Below, piece by piece: positions 5,919-14,008 of a DNA stretch of 20,026 nt. How positions within the stretch are numbered: the first letter of the stretch is position 1; every line of letters begins with the position of its first letter. The stretch is from positions 1 through 20,026 of the forward strand of contig JAEDIZ010000034.1 in the NCBI GenBank assembly GCA_016296635.1, read 5' to 3'. Below the pieces are notes generated by a model, which did no database searches, was not told the DNA's origin, and saw only the letters and a list, made by a program, of their open reading frames with translations. This stretch comes from Oscillospiraceae bacterium. GTDB taxonomy: Bacteria; Bacillota; Clostridia; Oscillospirales; Oscillospiraceae. A program made the translations under genes and the position numbers.

Positions 5919-6959
5919 ATGAAAAGAAATTTGTATCGCAGCCGGATGATCGCACTGATAATCGGCTTTGTCATAATGTTCTTTGGCTCATTTTTGCTGG
6001 GACGGTATGCAGTTTCGGCAGACAGAACGTTTCTGATTCTCGCAGACCGTCTGCTGCGCGGCATTTCAAAAGGAAGGCTGCGCCTTACACAGATCTGGGA
6101 TGCAGCGGAAGCAGCTGCGGTTGAAAATGTCCGGCTGCCGCGTATCGCAGCAGCGGCGCTGATCGGCGCAGGTCTTTCTGCGGCCGGGTGTGCATTTCAG
6201 GCGATGTTCCGCAACCCCATGGTTTCACCGGATCTGCTGGGGGCGTCCACGGGCGCGGGCTTTGGTGCTGCGCTTGGAATTCTTCTTGGTTTGCGGTATG
6301 CGGAAATCACGGTGTTGTCATTTATCTTCGGCCTTGCGGCGGTGACTCTTGCGTATTTTGTCGGCAGGAAAAGCCGGATTCGCTCGAATCTTGCCATGGT
6401 GCTGGCGGGTGTGATGATCGGCTCTCTGTTTTCTTCCGCTACCTCGTTTCTCAAGCTGATTGCAGACACGCAGGAGCAGCTGCCCGCCATTACATACTGG
6501 CTGATGGGATCCTTAAGCTCTGTACGTCTGCGGGATCTGCATTTTGCCATGCTTCCAATCGCTTTGGGACTTCTGCCGCTGCTGTCTTTCAGATGGCGGA
6601 TCAATCTGTTGAGTGTCTCGGAGGCGGAAGCGCGATCCATGGGCGTGGATACGGGCAAGCTGCGGCTTCTGGTGATTGCCTGCGCGACCCTCGTGACGGC
6701 AGGCAGCGTCAGCATCAGCGGCATGATCGGCTGGGTCGGACTCGTGATTCCGCATATCGGAAGACTCCTCTTCGGGCAGGATCAGAAACGGCTGATGCCG
6801 GCTTCCATGCTGCTGGGGGCATCGTTTCTGATGCTGGTGGACGATGTGGCAAGAACCGCCGGTGCGCGGGAGATTCCCATCGGAATTCTGACGAGTCTGA
6901 TCGGTGCGCCTTTGTTTTTGTATCTGATTCTTTCGGGAGGGACGGAGCGTGAAGCTTGA
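5919..6959 (+). CDS. FecCD-family ABC importer permease
   Basis: This 346-residue polytopic protein is a type II importer permease of the BtuC/FecCD family (iron-siderophore, haem, cobalamin, molybdate). Family marks are VRLPRIAAAALIGAGLSAAGCAFQ (71-94), RNPMVSPDLLGASTGAGFGA (98-117), the coupling-region GMIGWVGLVIPHIGRLLFG (268-286) and the C-terminal REIPIGILTSLIGAPLFLYLI (317-337). Hydrophobicity fits about ten membrane helices. It overlaps the ATPase gene by 11 nt. No periplasmic-type binding protein gene is next to it, so the substrate cannot be read from the locus. The XdhC gene in the same operon makes a molybdate/tungstate role like that of Haemophilus MolBC worth considering; iron is the default guess. 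Confidence 0.93.
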   Translation: MKRNLYRSRMIALIIGFVIMFFGSFLLGRYAVSADRTFLILADRLLRGISKGRLRLTQIWDAAEAAAVENVRLPRIAAAALIGAGLSAAGCAFQAMFRNPMVSPDLLGASTGAGFGAALGILLGLRYAEITVLSFIFGLAAVTLAYFVGRKSRIRSNLAMVLAGVMIGSLFSSATSFLKLIADTQEQLPAITYWLMGSLSSVRLRDLHFAMLPIALGLLPLLSFRWRINLLSVSEAEARSMGVDTGKLRLLVIACATLVTAGSVSISGMIGWVGLVIPHIGRLLFGQDQKRLMPASMLLGASFLMLVDDVARTAGAREIPIGILTSLIGAPLFLYLILSGGTEREA

Positions 6960-7734
6960 AGTAAAGAATCTCCGTTTTTCTTACGGGAAAGAAACGGTTT
7001 TGGCGGATGTCAGTTTCTCCCTCGGCACGGGAGAAATCGCAGCGCTTCTCGGGCCGAACGGCGTCGGAAAAAGCACGCTGTTTCGCTGTCTGCTTGGATT
7101 TCTGCAGCCACAGTCCGGTCAGATTGTTATGGACGGGATCCCGGTCAGAAGCTTTACGCATCGAGATCTGTCGCAGAAGATTGCATATATTCCGCAGAGC
7201 AGCAGTCCTGCCTTTGACCATACGGTACTGGATTGCGTGCTGATGGGCGCAGCAGGAAGACTCGGCCCGATGGAAAGCCCGGGAAAACAAGATAGATGTG
7301 AGGCAATGGAAATCCTGAACGGGCTCGGTATTGCAGAGCTTGCCGGGCGCGGCTGCACGAAGATCTCCGGCGGTGAGCGGCAGCTTATGCTGCTGGCGCG
7401 GGCGCTTTTTCAAAGGGCGCAGATGCTCATCATGGATGAGCCGACGGCAAATCTCGATTACGGCAACAGCTGCCTTGTGATGCAGCGCATCGAAAAGCTG
7501 GCAGAAGACGGATACACGGTTCTCTTTTCCACCCACGATCCCAATCAGGCGTTCCGCTACGCAACCCGTGTGCTTGCAATGAATAACGGAACGGTACTGG
7601 CAGACGGCGCGCCGGAAATCGTTCTGACAGAGGATACGCTTTCTGCACTCTATGGCGTGCGCGTGGTACTTGGGACGATCGGAACCGGAACGGAAAAACG
7701 GACGGTTGCCGCTGCGCTGGGGGAGGAAGTCTGA
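6949..7734 (+). CDS. ABC importer ATP-binding protein (FecE-type)
   Basis: This is the ATPase partner of the permease just upstream. It has 261 residues with Walker A GPNGVGKST (35-43), Q-loop Q83 in AYIPQSS, signature ISGGE (139-143), Walker B MLIMDEP (159-165) and switch histidine H196 in STHD. It starts with GTG at 6949, supported by GGGAGG 8 nt upstream, and overlaps the permease by 11 nt. Its stop shares one base with the next ATG. All nucleotide-binding motifs are intact, so it should be active. The short C-terminal tail after LSALYGVRVV is typical of FecE/BtuD-type subunits. Confidence 0.94.
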   Translation: MKLEVKNLRFSYGKETVLADVSFSLGTGEIAALLGPNGVGKSTLFRCLLGFLQPQSGQIVMDGIPVRSFTHRDLSQKIAYIPQSSSPAFDHTVLDCVLMGAAGRLGPMESPGKQDRCEAMEILNGLGIAELAGRGCTKISGGERQLMLLARALFQRAQMLIMDEPTANLDYGNSCLVMQRIEKLAEDGYTVLFSTHDPNQAFRYATRVLAMNNGTVLADGAPEIVLTEDTLSALYGVRVVLGTIGTGTEKRTVAAALGEEV

Positions 7735-8447
7735 TGTTTTCATGGACGCAGGAAATGGTGGATTTCATGCAGGCCGCGGCGGACAGAACGGAATACTATC
7801 CGAAGCTGGCGCAGCTTTTAGCGGAAAAGCTTTCGGACGCAAGCCATATCTGTGATGCCGGCTGCGGCATCGGTTCGCTTTCTTTGGAACTGGCGAAGTA
7901 TTTTGATCGTGTGACGGCGGCAGACCGGTCACCGGAGGCCATGGCCGCGCTGCGCAGCAGCATAGAAAAAAGAAAAGTCGGCAATATCGACTGCCTGACG
8001 GCGGATCTGACGGCATTTGCGCCGGAGGAAAAGTTTGATGCGATGGTATTCTGTTTCTTCGGCAGAACAGAACAGATCCTCACCATTGCGAAAAAGCAGT
8101 GCCGGGGAAGATTTGCCATTATAAAAAAGAATTACAGCTTCCACCGGTTTTCTCTTGAGAAGCACAGACTTTCGGATGAAACGGCAGATGATTGTCAGAC
8201 CATACTGGAAGAGCGCGGGATTCCGTTTTCTCGCGAGGATCGTGTGTTTGAGTGCGGACAGCCGTTTGAAAGCATCGGGCAGGCAATGCGCTTTTTTGAA
8301 CTGTACGATCGGGGCGATGCCGGACTTCGGACGGAGGACGCTGTGCGGCGGCAGCTGGTGCTGACGGACGATCCGGAGTTCCCGTACTATCTGCCGAAGA
8401 AAAAGGAAATCGGAATGTTCATTCTGAATACGGAGGATCTGCCATGA
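7734..8447 (+). CDS. Class I SAM-dependent methyltransferase in a metal-uptake operon
   Basis: The product is 237 residues. The SAM-binding motif I is HICDAGCGIGSLSLELA (38-54), followed by the acidic motif II residue in VTAADRSPEAM (D64) and motif III-like NIDCLTADLTAF. The C-terminal half (YSFHRFSLEKH..., ending FPYYLPKKKEIGMFIL) is family-specific and I do not recognise its substrate. It is locked between the ABC ATPase (1-nt overlap) and the XdhC gene (4-nt overlap), so it is almost certainly functionally tied to transport or metal-cofactor handling rather than to general rRNA or tRNA methylation. Confidence 0.85.
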   Translation: MFSWTQEMVDFMQAAADRTEYYPKLAQLLAEKLSDASHICDAGCGIGSLSLELAKYFDRVTAADRSPEAMAALRSSIEKRKVGNIDCLTADLTAFAPEEKFDAMVFCFFGRTEQILTIAKKQCRGRFAIIKKNYSFHRFSLEKHRLSDETADDCQTILEERGIPFSREDRVFECGQPFESIGQAMRFFELYDRGDAGLRTEDAVRRQLVLTDDPEFPYYLPKKKEIGMFILNTEDLP

Positions 8448-9475
8448 AACAGTTATATTCCGTCATGCAGCAGGCGCTTGCGCGGGGCGAAAATGTAGTT
8501 TTGGTCAGAATCGTGGCGTCAAGCGGCTCGGTGCCGCGGGGCGTCGGTGCGTGCATGGCTGTTTTTGAAGACGGAAGCACCCTTGGAACCATCGGCGGCG
8601 GAGCCGTGGAGAAAATTGCTGCCGAACATGCCATGGGGGTACATCAGAAAAAGGAATCCGCCTGCAAAGGCTTCTGCCTTGCGCCCAATCAGGTGGCGGA
8701 CATCGGCATGATCTGCGGCGGCGATGTCACGGTGTACTATCAGTTTTTCGGTGCCGGAGATCAAAAAGTGCATGACTATCTTCTTGCAATGCTGCAGGCG
8801 CTGTCCGGCGGGAAAAACTGCTGGCGCATTACCCGGCTGGAGGGAGAAACCGTCACCGGAGAAGGCCTATATGATGCGGAAAACGGACTGCGTTTTCTGG
8901 AGGATCTGCCGGTTTCGCAGCTGCAGCCGATGCTGACCAGTAAGTCGGTTTATGTGCAGGGAACGCCCGCATATTCCGTGGAGCCCATCTGCCGGGCGGG
9001 ATTCGTGTATATTTTCGGCGGAGGCCATGTAGGTCGGGAACTGGTGCCGGTTTTAAGCAGAGTCGGTTTCCGTGTCTGTGTCTATGATGACCGGGAGAGT
9101 TTTGCAAAGCCGGAAAACTATCCGCAGGCGGAAAAAGTGATCTTCGGGAGCTTCCTGAATATCAGAGAAAAAATCGAGATTACGAAGGATGACTATGTGG
9201 TCATCATGACGCCGGGGCATCTGGCAGACCGGGAGGTGCTTTTGCAGGCGCTGCGGACGGATGCTGCCTATATCGGCTGCATCGGCTCGAAAAAGAAGGT
9301 CGCAAAGACGAACGAGTATCTGCTGGCAAACGGCATTCCGGAAGCGGCGCTTTCCCGCGTCCATGCCCCCATCGGTATCGAGATTTTCGGCGAGACTCCG
9401 GCGGAAATCGCGATTTCTGTGGCGGCGGAGATGATCTGCCACCGGGCGATTCTGTCCGGTGCAGATCATCATTGA
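8444..9475 (+). CDS. XdhC/CoxI-family molybdenum-enzyme maturation protein
   Basis: This 343-residue protein has both XdhC domains. The N-terminal domain has ASSGSVPRGVGACMAVF (25-41), GTIGGGAVE (48-56) and GMICGGDVTVYY (88-99, with the conserved Cys at 91). The C-terminal Rossmann domain has FGGGHVG (191-197), VYDDRESFA and YIGCIGSKKK. XdhC proteins bind molybdenum cofactor and help insert its sulfurated form into xanthine dehydrogenase-type hydroxylases. No such hydroxylase is in the window, so its client must lie elsewhere. It is the last gene of the four-gene operon and overlaps the methyltransferase by 4 nt. Confidence 0.92.
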   Translation: MKQLYSVMQQALARGENVVLVRIVASSGSVPRGVGACMAVFEDGSTLGTIGGGAVEKIAAEHAMGVHQKKESACKGFCLAPNQVADIGMICGGDVTVYYQFFGAGDQKVHDYLLAMLQALSGGKNCWRITRLEGETVTGEGLYDAENGLRFLEDLPVSQLQPMLTSKSVYVQGTPAYSVEPICRAGFVYIFGGGHVGRELVPVLSRVGFRVCVYDDRESFAKPENYPQAEKVIFGSFLNIREKIEITKDDYVVIMTPGHLADREVLLQALRTDAAYIGCIGSKKKVAKTNEYLLANGIPEAALSRVHAPIGIEIFGETPAEIAISVAAEMICHRAILSGADHH

Positions 9476-9494
9476 TAGACGGATGATTTTTCTG

Positions 9495-9523
9495 TTGCAT
9501 TGTGTCACGCCTTTGGGTATAAT
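9495..9523 (+). promoter_or_regulatory. Promoter of the DUF1858 gene
   Basis: TTGCAT (9495-9500), 17 nt, then a perfect TATAAT (9518-9523). The leader is about 25 nt and ends in an AGGAGG site at 9543-9548, 8 nt before the ATG. The downstream gene is therefore an independent, probably well-expressed unit. Confidence 0.7.
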
Positions 9524-9556
9524 ATATCCACAAAACAAAGACAGGAGGCCGAAAAA

Positions 9557-9778
9557 ATGGCTGTTAAAATTGAAAAGGAAACCATCATCGGTGATGTTCT
9601 GGACATCGCTCCGCAGACTGCTCCTCTGTTCATGGCAATCGGTATGCATTGCCTGGGCTGCCCCTCTTCCAGAGGCGAGACCGTTGAGGAAGCCTGCGCT
9701 GTTCACGGCGTAGACGCTGACGCTTTCCTGGCACAGGTCAACCGTTTCCTGGAAGCCAGCGAGGAAGCAGGCATCTGA
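9557..9778 (+). CDS. DUF1858 redox-disulfide domain protein
   Basis: This 73-residue acidic protein fits the DUF1858 family, the 'hybrid-cluster-protein-associated redox disulfide' domain. It opens KIEKETIIGDVLDIAPQTAPLFMAIGMHCLGC, with the vicinal pair C32-x2-C35 in CLGC. C47 is a third cysteine. Members occur alone or fused to redox proteins; the biochemical role is not established. It stands as a single gene with its own promoter, a strong ribosome site and its own terminator. Codon choice is more regular than in its neighbours, which agrees with high expression. Confidence 0.9.
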   Translation: MAVKIEKETIIGDVLDIAPQTAPLFMAIGMHCLGCPSSRGETVEEACAVHGVDADAFLAQVNRFLEASEEAGI

Positions 9779-9797
9779 TTTTCAAAACCGGGGAAAG

Positions 9798-9818
9798 GCG
9801 GGCAGTCTGCCCGCTTTT
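9798..9818 (+). terminator. Terminator after the DUF1858 gene
   Basis: GCGGGCA pairs with TGCCCGC around GTC, followed by TTTTCTTT. The adjoining A-run upstream can extend the stem. It insulates the DUF1858 gene from trmK, which starts 22 nt later. Confidence 0.85.
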
Positions 9819-9840
9819 CTTTATATAAATAGGAGTTGCT

Positions 9841-10554
9841 ATGAAGCTTCCGATTTCAAAAAGACTTTTATGCTGCGCATCGCAGGTGCCCGATGGCGCA
9901 AGGGTGGCAGACATCGGCACGGATCACGGATATCTCGGCATCCATCTGCTGATGGAAAACAGAATTCCCTATGTCATGGCCTGCGATCTGCGGGAAAAGC
10001 CGTTGCAGAAGGCGGTGGAAAACGCGCAGTTGTACGGCGTCAAGGACAGTATGGACTTCGTCCTTTCTGACGGACTGACGAATGTGGATCCGGAAAAAAT
10101 CGACACCGTTGTGATGGCTGGCATGGGCGGCGACCTGATGGGCTGGATTTTGGCAGCGTGCGCGTGGATCAAAGATGAAAAATACACGCTGATCCTGCAG
10201 CCGCAGACCGATGGGCAGGGACTTCGCCGTTGGCTCGGGCAGAACAGTTTCTGCATCGAGCGCGAAACGCTGGTGAAGGACGGCGGCTTTTTATATACCG
10301 TCATGCGAGTCCGCTACGGCAAATCCATGCAGCTTTCGCCGGGGCAGCAGTTTGCAAGTCCGTGGCTGCTGGCATCCGGCAATGAATTGGTGCCGGAATA
10401 TTTGCAAAGACTGTCCGATTCCTTGCAGCAGACGGCGGCAGGTATCCGTATGGCCTCCAGCCCGGATGCAGAAAAGCTCCGCTATTATGAGCAGGCGGCG
10501 AAAGAAATTCAGGAGATGATTCAAAATTATGTCAACTGTCAGACGGATACATGA
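9841..10554 (+). CDS. trmK: tRNA (adenine(22)-N1)-methyltransferase
   Basis: TrmK methylates A22 in the D-loop of some tRNAs in Gram-positive bacteria. The product is 237 residues, close to the B. subtilis enzyme. The family marks are the start MKLPISKRLLCCASQVP, the SAM motif ADIGTDHGYL (23-32), VVMAGMGG (90-97) and LILQPQTD (117-124). A helical C-terminal region (about 165-237) matches the usual coiled-coil tail. An AGGAG site lies 5 nt before the ATG. The 3' end overlaps the Nif3-family gene by 26 nt, a pairing that is common in Bacillota. Confidence 0.94.
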   Translation: MKLPISKRLLCCASQVPDGARVADIGTDHGYLGIHLLMENRIPYVMACDLREKPLQKAVENAQLYGVKDSMDFVLSDGLTNVDPEKIDTVVMAGMGGDLMGWILAACAWIKDEKYTLILQPQTDGQGLRRWLGQNSFCIERETLVKDGGFLYTVMRVRYGKSMQLSPGQQFASPWLLASGNELVPEYLQRLSDSLQQTAAGIRMASSPDAEKLRYYEQAAKEIQEMIQNYVNCQTDT

Positions 10555-11326
10555 TGCGCTTTTTTCCTTCGCGCCCGCGTCTATGAAAATGGAGTGGGAC
10601 AATGTGGGACTGCTCTGCGGACACATGGACAAAGAAGTAAGCAAAGTGCTTGTGGCGCTGGATCCGATGCCGGATGTGATCGAGGAAGCAAAGGAACTGG
10701 GCGCGGAGCTGATCGTGACGCACCATCCGCTGATTTTTCAGCCCATTCGCAGCGTCAGCGATCAGACCTATGACGGCAGAAATATCCTTGCGCTGATCGA
10801 AAGCGGCATCGCTGCTATCAATCTGCATACCAATCTGGACTGTGCGCCCGGCGGCGTCAACGATGTGCTGGCGCAGAAGCTAGGACTGCGGGATATTACA
10901 GTCATGGAGTCGATGGGAACCGACGCGCAGGGACGCGAATGGGGACTGATTCGATACGGTTATGTCAACCAGACGACGGCGCTTGATTTTGCGGATGAGG
11001 TCGCGGATAAGCTCGGCTGCAAGGGACTGCGCTTTGCAGACGGCGGCAGACCGGTGCACAAGGTAGCGGTCGGCGGCGGCAGCTGCGGGAGCGAAATCGA
11101 TGCGGTGCTGGCAAACGGCTGCGACACGCTGGTGACGGCAGACCTCAAATATAATCAGCTGCAGGAGGCGGGACATCGGGGCATCAATCTGATCGACGCC
11201 GGTCATTTTGAAACTGAAAATCCGGTCTGCGAGGTGCTGACAGGGATCATTCGGGAGAATTTCCCGGAGCTGACGGTGATATTGTCGAAAAACCACCGCA
11301 GTCTGACGCAATTTCTGCAGAAATAG
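10529..11326 (+). CDS. Nif3-like dinuclear metal centre protein
   Basis: This 265-residue protein belongs to the Nif3/YbgI/YqfO family, which forms hexameric toroids with two-metal sites; the enzymatic role is debated (GTP cyclohydrolase I type 2 is an old, unsure label). Likely metal ligands are H65 and H66 in VTHHPLIF, D104 in LHTNLDCAPGG, and H226/E228 in DAGHFETE. The central PII-like insert of the ~370-residue Bacillus form is absent, so it is the short form like E. coli YbgI. The ATG lies inside the trmK 3' end, with AGGAG 13 nt away, so coupled translation is likely. Confidence 0.92.
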   Translation: MSTVRRIHDALFSFAPASMKMEWDNVGLLCGHMDKEVSKVLVALDPMPDVIEEAKELGAELIVTHHPLIFQPIRSVSDQTYDGRNILALIESGIAAINLHTNLDCAPGGVNDVLAQKLGLRDITVMESMGTDAQGREWGLIRYGYVNQTTALDFADEVADKLGCKGLRFADGGRPVHKVAVGGGSCGSEIDAVLANGCDTLVTADLKYNQLQEAGHRGINLIDAGHFETENPVCEVLTGIIRENFPELTVILSKNHRSLTQFLQK

Positions 11327-11356
11327 TTGATTTTTCTCTATTCGATGTGATAAAAT
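11327..11356 (+). promoter_or_regulatory. Promoter of the YebC-family gene
   Basis: TTGATT (11327-11332), 18 nt, then TAAAAT (11351-11356) with TGA just before it as an extended -10. It begins 1 nt after the Nif3 stop codon. The leader to the ATG at 11394 is about 32 nt and contains a small hairpin (GGAAG-ATA-CTTCC) over the weak ribosome site. Confidence 0.62.
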
Positions 11357-11393
11357 ACCGTGAAGAAATTTTTGATGAAGGGAAGATACTTCC

Positions 11394-12131
11394 ATGTCCG
11401 GACATTCCAAGTGGCATAACATTCAGAAAACCAAAGGTGCACAGGACGCAAAGCGTGCAGCTGCATTTACGAAGATTTCCAAGGAAATGATCGTTGCCGT
11501 TAAAGAAGGCGGCGGTGTAGCCGATCCTGCTTATAACTCCAGACTCGCTACCGTCATTGCCAAGGCAAAGGCTGCCAATATGCCCAACGATAATATCAAG
11601 CGCGTGCTCGACAAGGCTGCATCCGCAGGTCAGGGCGACGCTTATGAATCCATCACTTACGAAGGCCACGGCCCCAGCGGTGTTTCGGTCATCGTTGAGA
11701 CTATGACCGACAACCGCAACCGTACCGCCGGTAATGTTCGCCATCACTTTGATAAGTACGGCGGCAGCCTTGGCACCAATGGCTGCGTCAGCTGGATGTT
11801 TGACAAAAAGGGCGTCATCGTCATCAACAACGAAGACGAGGAGCTGGAAGAGGATGCTGTCATGATGGACGCACTCGATTCCGGTGCTGCTGACTTCGAG
11901 GCAGAAGAAGGCTGCTTCACGGTCTATACCGATCCGGCAGATTTCAATGATGTGTTCAAGACTCTGGAAGAAAAGGGCTACAAATTTGATTCTGCGCAGA
12001 TCGAAATGGTTCCGCAGAACTATCAGAAGCTGGAGAAGCAGGAAGACATCGACAACATGGAAAAGATGATCGACATCTTTGAAGAGGATGACGATGTTCA
12101 GAACGTCTGGCATAACTGGGATCAGGAATAA
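11394..12131 (+). CDS. YebC/PmpR-family protein
   Basis: This 245-residue acidic protein has the hallmark start MSGHSKWHNIQKTKGAQDAKRAAAFTKISKEM, then NIKRVLDKA, the EGHGPSGVSVIVETMTDNRNRT segment and NGCVSWMFDKKG. Length and motifs are standard for the family. Members were first described as DNA-binding regulators (PmpR); newer work ties YebC to relief of ribosome stalling, so 'transcriptional regulator' should be treated with care. It has its own promoter and a strong terminator, so it is transcribed alone. Confidence 0.95.
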   Translation: MSGHSKWHNIQKTKGAQDAKRAAAFTKISKEMIVAVKEGGGVADPAYNSRLATVIAKAKAANMPNDNIKRVLDKAASAGQGDAYESITYEGHGPSGVSVIVETMTDNRNRTAGNVRHHFDKYGGSLGTNGCVSWMFDKKGVIVINNEDEELEEDAVMMDALDSGAADFEAEEGCFTVYTDPADFNDVFKTLEEKGYKFDSAQIEMVPQNYQKLEKQEDIDNMEKMIDIFEEDDDVQNVWHNWDQE

Positions 12132-12148
12132 TTTGAATTGAGAAAACA

Positions 12149-12177
12149 GCCTTCCGCTTGATGCGGAAGGCGGTTTT
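12149..12177 (+). terminator. Terminator after the YebC-family gene, likely bidirectional
   Basis: GCCTTCCGC pairs with GCGGAAGGC around TTGAT, then GGTTTTTG. On the minus strand the same hairpin is followed by TGTTTTCTC, so it can also end the convergent membrane-protein transcript whose stop is at 12192. Confidence 0.9.
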
Positions 12178-12191
12178 TGTCAAAAGAGAGC

Positions 12192-13250
12192 TTAATGCGA
12201 CTTGCTTCTGTAAAGCTGCAGGAAAAAGCTGACGGTCATCAGAGCAAGGAAGGCAATGCTGAAATACCCGAAGAGGGGATACAGCACGCTGATGAGATCG
12301 CCGAAGCCGAACAGGCTGGCGGCAAAAGTGATCACGCAGAAAGCGATGCAGCTCAGTTTATAGCGGCGGCGGATCAGTGAGAACTTTTCGGACAGATAGT
12401 GCACTGCTGCAACAAAACTGGAAAGTCCGGTTCCAAACATGGCTGCTGCCAGCAAAGCGGCGTAAATATATGCGCAGACGGGGTTTAATGAGGATGCGAC
12501 AAAGAGCATGGGAAGCTCCTGCACAGAAGCACCCGGAAAGCGGGACAGAGCGGTCAGAACGCTCAGACCTACAAAGATCAGACCGACGGTGCCAAGCCCG
12601 ATTCCGAGATAGGCGGTGCACCGGTTCTTGACGAATTTTCCGAATGGCGCCATGATCGCAACCGCCATAAAAGAATTATAGCTGGAAAAATTGACGGAGG
12701 AACCCAAAAAATTTCCGAGCAGATGGTTCGTATCGGCTGCTGCCGAAGAAGCAGGCTTTGCATGGGATAAACTGATCAGTCCGAAGATTACGGTAGCCGC
12801 AACAAGGAAGGGAACGCTGACGGAGAATGCGGATACGATACTGCGCAGTCCGGACAGGGCAAGCGTCAGGATCAAGAGAGCAAAAATTACGCTACCGATG
12901 ATGTGCGGGAAGGAAAACAGCTGCTCCAACAGAGCACCGACACCCGCAGTCATAATGGAAACGACGGCGAACATCATAATGAGTTCCAGCACGGCAATCA
13001 CAATTTGCAGGCACCGACTTTGACCGGGGAGCATCAACCGGTCGGTTTCCTCCAGACCGGTGAGCTGCGCAAGACGGATAACCATGATGCCGAACAGAAA
13101 GATCAGCGCCATGGCGATAGCAAAGCCGCAGTATCCGATTGTGCCATAAGCACCGAAATACTGCCACATTTCCTGACCGGAAACATAGCCTGCACCGAGG
13201 AAACAACCGGAAAAGACAAATGCAAGGCGAAGAACAGATAAGTTTTCCAT
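12192..13250 (-). CDS. YkvI-like polytopic membrane protein
   Basis: This 352-residue protein has about ten hydrophobic helices and a short cytoplasmic tail (LYRSKSH). The N-terminal helix VFSGCFLGAGYVSGQEMWQYFGAYG matches the conserved GAG[FY]xSGQE segment of the YkvI family (COG3949), related to the LeuT-like transporter fold. Substrate is unknown. A second family-like patch is NFSSYNSFMAVAIMAPFGKFV near 205-225. The ATG at 13250 has only a weak GAGGT site. It follows the DivIVA-like gene by 90 nt with a terminator hairpin between, so it has either a promoter I do not see or receives readthrough. Confidence 0.8.
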   Translation of the reverse strand: MENLSVLRLAFVFSGCFLGAGYVSGQEMWQYFGAYGTIGYCGFAIAMALIFLFGIMVIRLAQLTGLEETDRLMLPGQSRCLQIVIAVLELIMMFAVVSIMTAGVGALLEQLFSFPHIIGSVIFALLILTLALSGLRSIVSAFSVSVPFLVAATVIFGLISLSHAKPASSAAADTNHLLGNFLGSSVNFSSYNSFMAVAIMAPFGKFVKNRCTAYLGIGLGTVGLIFVGLSVLTALSRFPGASVQELPMLFVASSLNPVCAYIYAALLAAAMFGTGLSSFVAAVHYLSEKFSLIRRRYKLSCIAFCVITFAASLFGFGDLISVLYPLFGYFSIAFLALMTVSFFLQLYRSKSH

Positions 13251-13297
13251 GGGAACCTCACAAGCAGAAAAAGTCGGAGAAATGAAACTGAAGAGAA

Positions 13298-13326
13298 TGC
13301 CCGCAGAATCGGCTGATCTGCGGGCA
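13298..13326 (-). terminator. Terminator after the DivIVA-like gene
   Basis: TGCCCGCAG and CTGCGGGCA form a perfect 9-bp stem with an 11-nt loop. On the minus strand it is followed by TTCTCTTC, a modest pyrimidine run. Partial readthrough into the YkvI-like gene is possible. Confidence 0.72.
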
Positions 13327-13340
13327 GGAAAAGCGGAAAA

Positions 13341-13973
13341 TCAATCTGTCAGTTCCGGCAGTTCAAGGGCATCGAAGGCATTTTCTGCCTCGTCAAAAAT
13401 GACCTGAACCTCTGCGAAGGTTTCCTGCAGACGGGAAAGACTGGAATTGAGATCGGCGGTAAGCGCGGCAATTTCATCTCCGGATTCCAGATATTTGCTG
13501 CGTGCAGCTTCGCACAGATCGGAAATCTGAGCGTAGAGCCGGTTGGCACGCTGGACGGCGCTGCGTTCAGCAGCCTCTGCCCGGCGATAGGCAGCCAGCT
13601 CGGCATTGCAGGTTTCATCCTCGACCTGATCATCCTGCGTTTCCTGCTGTGCGGATGCTTCAGTCTGAGATGCAAGCTCCAGATAGGCCGATTCTGCGGC
13701 ATCTTTGTCTGCTTCAGCCTGCGCAAGTTTTTCTGCCAGATCAGCTGCGTCAGCGGCCAAAGAGGTGATCTGCTCCTGAAGTGCTTCATCATCCTTCTGC
13801 ATCTGCAGAATCTTTGATTCCAGATTCAGCTTTTCGTTTTTTAATTTCTGATTTTCGTCCTGCAGAGTGCGAAGTGCGGTTTGCTGCTCTGCGGAAACGG
13901 ATTCAATATAACTGACAACATCACTTCTGTTGAAACCATTCAATGCGCTGCGGAATTTTGAGAAGTCGGCCAT
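13341..13973 (-). CDS. DivIVA-like coiled-coil protein
   Basis: The product is 210 residues. It begins MADFSKFRSALNGFNRSDVVSYIE, matching the DivIVA N-terminal pattern (a hydrophobic segment, then GFNRxDVxxYI) that binds curved membrane. It continues as a long Glu/Gln/Lys coiled coil (about 24-90), a Gln/Glu-rich linker (about 100-125) and a second coiled coil to an acidic end. The start at 13973 has AGGAGG 7 nt upstream; the ATG 7 codons earlier lies upstream of that site. Probable role is polar or septal scaffolding, but it could be any DivIVA-domain relative. The overall acidity is higher than in classical DivIVA. Confidence 0.78.
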   Translation of the reverse strand: MADFSKFRSALNGFNRSDVVSYIESVSAEQQTALRTLQDENQKLKNEKLNLESKILQMQKDDEALQEQITSLAADAADLAEKLAQAEADKDAAESAYLELASQTEASAQQETQDDQVEDETCNAELAAYRRAEAAERSAVQRANRLYAQISDLCEAARSKYLESGDEIAALTADLNSSLSRLQETFAEVQVIFDEAENAFDALELPELTD

Positions 13974-13992
13974 GACAGGACCTCCTGCGTTC

Positions 13993-14006
13993 ATTCAATA
14001 TTGAAT
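13993..14006. promoter_or_regulatory. 14-bp perfect palindrome in the DivIVA-like gene leader
   Basis: ATTCAATATTGAAT is a perfect palindrome lying a few bases downstream of the -10 box on the minus strand and just upstream of the ribosome site. Such a position would suit a repressor operator. No cognate regulator is visible. Confidence 0.4.
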
Positions 14007-14008
14007 CA

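Noticed and set aside
5729..6064. Minus-strand frame of 111 codons in the divergent region before the FecCD operon
   Set aside because: It covers both divergent promoters, overlaps the permease start and has no ribosome site.
6188..6952. Alternative plus-strand frame inside the FecCD permease gene
   Set aside because: The composition is not membrane-like and it overlaps a gene with all family motifs.
6715..7743. Minus-strand frame of 342 codons opposite the ABC ATPase
   Set aside because: Rich in Arg, His, Ser and Cys as expected for an antisense shadow of a GC-rich gene; the sense strand carries intact Walker motifs.
11383..11395. Small hairpin (GGAAG-ATA-CTTCC) over the ribosome site of the YebC-family gene
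   Set aside because: Only 5 bp with a 3-nt loop; too short to claim regulation without conservation data.
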